9,099 nucleotides of DNA, from assembly GCA_024278415.1 (NCBI GenBank), contig JAJRTI010000328.1:1-9099 (forward strand), read 5' to 3'. Source of the DNA: Planctomycetota bacterium (GTDB lineage: Bacteria; Planctomycetota; Brocadiia; JAJRTI01). Every line of letters begins with the position of its first letter. The stretch's first letter is position 1. Shown here one piece after another: positions 7,647 to 9,099 of this stretch. The notes under the pieces are model-generated. The model worked only from the letters and a program-made list of their open reading frames with translations. It was not told where the DNA came from and did not search any database. The translations under genes were made by a program, and so were the position numbers.

Positions 7647-8921
7647 ATGGCAGTCTTCCTCTGCACGATCTGCGACCTCTACATCTACGACGAGGAGGCC
7701 GGCGACCCCGCGGCCGCGGTGGAGCCGGACACGCGCTTCGACGATATCGAGGAGTTTTGGCAGTGCCCGATCTGCCGCGCGCCCAAGGACGCGTTCGTAC
7801 GGCTTGAAGGCGACGACGCCACTCGCGCCAAGCAGAAGTATGGGGCCTTCCTCGCCAAGCGCAAGGCGGCCGCGGGCGACAAGCTGGACCTGGTGACAGT
7901 GCGGGACCAAGCGCGCGAGAAGATGGCCGGGATCTGCGGCGTGTATCCGGTGTGCGACGGCCGCAGCGATCGGCTCTGCCAAGGCCAGCACTATGGCCAG
8001 TCCATCGGCTTGGGAGGAGCCGGGCGGGGGCTCGCGTTCGAGGCGAACACGGAGGCCCTCAACCGCATCCGACTCAAGCCGCGGCTCATCTCTCCTCACG
8101 CGGAGCCGGACCTGTCGCATACCATCTTCGGCCGCGAGATCGCGTTGCCGGCCATGCCCAGCCCGGTCAGCGGCGTGCGCCCGAGCATGGGCGGCAGCAT
8201 GAGCGAGATGGACTTCGCGATCGCGGTGCTCCAAGGCGCCAAGGACGCCGGCCTCATCGGCTGGATCGGCAACACCGCGGACGAAGGCAACGAGTTGACC
8301 GGCATCAAGGCCATCGAAAAGGTGGGCCTCGGCATCCCCATGATGAAGCCGCAGAAAAACGAGCGGCTCCTCGAAATCATCAAGATGGCCGAAGACGCTG
8401 GCGCGGCCGCGGTGGGCGTGGACGTGGACGGCGTGGGCAGCACGATCTGGGATCGGTTGGGCAAGCCCGTGTTCCGCAAGTCCATCGACGACCTCCACCT
8501 GCTGGCGTCGTCGACGGACCTGCCGTTCATTGCCAAAGGCATCATGACGGTCGAAGACGCGGAGGCTGCGGTCGAGGCTGGCGTCTCGGCCATCGACGTG
8601 TCCAACCACGGCGGCCGCAGCCTGGACTCCACGCGCGGAGTCGCCGACGTGCTGCCGGAGATCGTCAACGCGGTGGGCGGCAAGGCCACGATCACAACGG
8701 GCGGCGGAGTGCGCACGGGCTTCGACGTGCTGAAGATGCTCGCGCTGGGCGCAGACGCGGTGCTCGTGGGCCGGGACACGATTCGCGCCGCGTTGGGCGG
8801 GGGAGCGGAGGGCGTGAAGCTGCACTTCGATTACCTACGCAGCGACCTGCGCCGAGGCATGGTGCTCACGAGTTGCAACACGATTGCGGACGTGGGGCCG
8901 CAGATCATCGACAACGCGTAG
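7647..8921 (+). CDS. Rubredoxin domain fused to FMN-dependent alpha-hydroxy-acid dehydrogenase
   Basis: A 424-residue cytoplasmic flavoprotein predicted to oxidise a 2-hydroxy acid (lactate or glycolate-like; substrate unknown), with a built-in electron carrier. Residues 1-52 are a rubredoxin domain with Fe ligands C6, C9, C40 and C43 (CTIC, CPIC). The glycines that normally follow each CxxC pair are Asp and Arg, and the first loop is one residue longer than usual. A linker (about 55-90) leads to a cysteine cluster (C97, C103, C111), then the TIM barrel. Barrel motifs are AKGIMTVEDA with K297 and SNHGGRSLD with catalytic H321 and R324, the 24-residue Lys-His spacing seen in glycolate oxidase. 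The Asp of the usual DGGVR motif is Gly (G352). ATG 7647 has GGGAG at 7636-7640. Overall it fits a divergent anaerobe-type LldD relative. Fusion boundaries are clear in a single frame. Confidence 0.88.
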   Translation: MAVFLCTICDLYIYDEEAGDPAAAVEPDTRFDDIEEFWQCPICRAPKDAFVRLEGDDATRAKQKYGAFLAKRKAAAGDKLDLVTVRDQAREKMAGICGVYPVCDGRSDRLCQGQHYGQSIGLGGAGRGLAFEANTEALNRIRLKPRLISPHAEPDLSHTIFGREIALPAMPSPVSGVRPSMGGSMSEMDFAIAVLQGAKDAGLIGWIGNTADEGNELTGIKAIEKVGLGIPMMKPQKNERLLEIIKMAEDAGAAAVGVDVDGVGSTIWDRLGKPVFRKSIDDLHLLASSTDLPFIAKGIMTVEDAEAAVEAGVSAIDVSNHGGRSLDSTRGVADVLPEIVNAVGGKATITTGGGVRTGFDVLKMLALGADAVLVGRDTIRAALGGGAEGVKLHFDYLRSDLRRGMVLTSCNTIADVGPQIIDNA

Positions 8922-8945
8922 AGTGCGGCATTTCACGTAACCCTT

Positions 8946-8983
8946 CAGCCGCGTGGCACAGCATCAGCCGCGTGGCACAGCAT
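8946..8983. repeat. Perfect tandem duplication of a 19-bp unit
   Basis: CAGCCGCGTGGCACAGCAT occurs twice head to tail (8946-8964 and 8965-8983), 24 bp after the last stop codon. No gene overlaps it. Function is unknown; a slippage duplication or a remnant of a longer intergenic repeat are both possible. A lone CACGTAAC, like the array C unit, lies just upstream at about 8935-8942. Confidence 0.85.
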
Positions 8984-9018
8984 CATGCGATTCTTCGTCT
9001 CTGCCCTTCCGGAACAGC

Positions 9019-9096
9019 GAAAAGCGCGAAGACGCCAAGGAGAAGGGCTTGTTTCCTCCACAGGTCTTCTGTGCGCCCTTGCGCCCTTGCGTTTCA
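9019..9096. repeat. Octamer inverted-repeat array near the window end
   Basis: The left side reads in 8-bp steps as GCGCGAAG, ACGCCAAG, GAGAAGGG (9024-9047). The right side is GCGCCCTT twice plus a decayed GCGTTTCA (9073-9096). The two sides are imperfect reverse complements around a spacer of about 25 bp. The period is 8, not 7 as in the other gaps. The non-coding tail (8922-9099) has no supportable gene or promoter. Confidence 0.6.
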
Positions 9097-9099
9097 AAA

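Overview
The window is GC-rich, densely packed bacterial DNA with every recognisable gene on the + strand. It carries central carbon metabolism genes and looks like a contig from an uncultured bacterium, with an anaerobic or facultative flavour: a fumarate-reductase-like flavoprotein, a rubredoxin domain, and an alpha-hydroxy-acid dehydrogenase of a type I associate with anaerobes. The sequence alone does not fix the phylum. The intergenic heptamer repeats recall those of heterocystous cyanobacteria (STRR) and of several uncultured GC-rich phyla, but that is only a recollection.

Layout: (1) 2-1285, 3' part of a succinate dehydrogenase/fumarate reductase flavoprotein gene; (2) 1441-2145, its iron-sulfur subunit; (3) 2260-3645, an aspartate ammonia-lyase gene broken by an in-frame TAG at codon 40; (4) 3649-3993, a small six-cysteine protein coupled to it; (5) 4078-7517, the E1alpha, E1beta and E2 genes of a pyruvate/branched-chain 2-oxoacid dehydrogenase complex, without E3; (6) 7647-8921, a rubredoxin domain fused to an FMN-dependent alpha-hydroxy-acid dehydrogenase; (7) 8922-9099, a repeat-bearing non-coding tail.

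The genes can be read as one plausible carbon module (inference). Aspartase makes fumarate, the Sdh/Frd enzyme interconverts fumarate and succinate, the hydroxy-acid dehydrogenase could turn lactate or a similar acid into a 2-oxoacid, and the dehydrogenase complex would oxidise that to an acyl-CoA.

The most unusual structure lies between the genes. Each of the five intergenic gaps longer than 25 bp holds an in-register array of 7-bp units, usually as two inverted arms around a short spacer, and each gap has its own unit sequence. The best pair (7532-7554 with 7578-7600) gives a 23-bp perfect stem in which unit-level variants are mirrored between the arms. The tail has an octamer version and a 19-bp tandem duplication. 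The two tightly coupled gaps (3 and 18 bp) have none. These arrays, the interrupted aspartase and the rubredoxin fusion are the points most worth following up.
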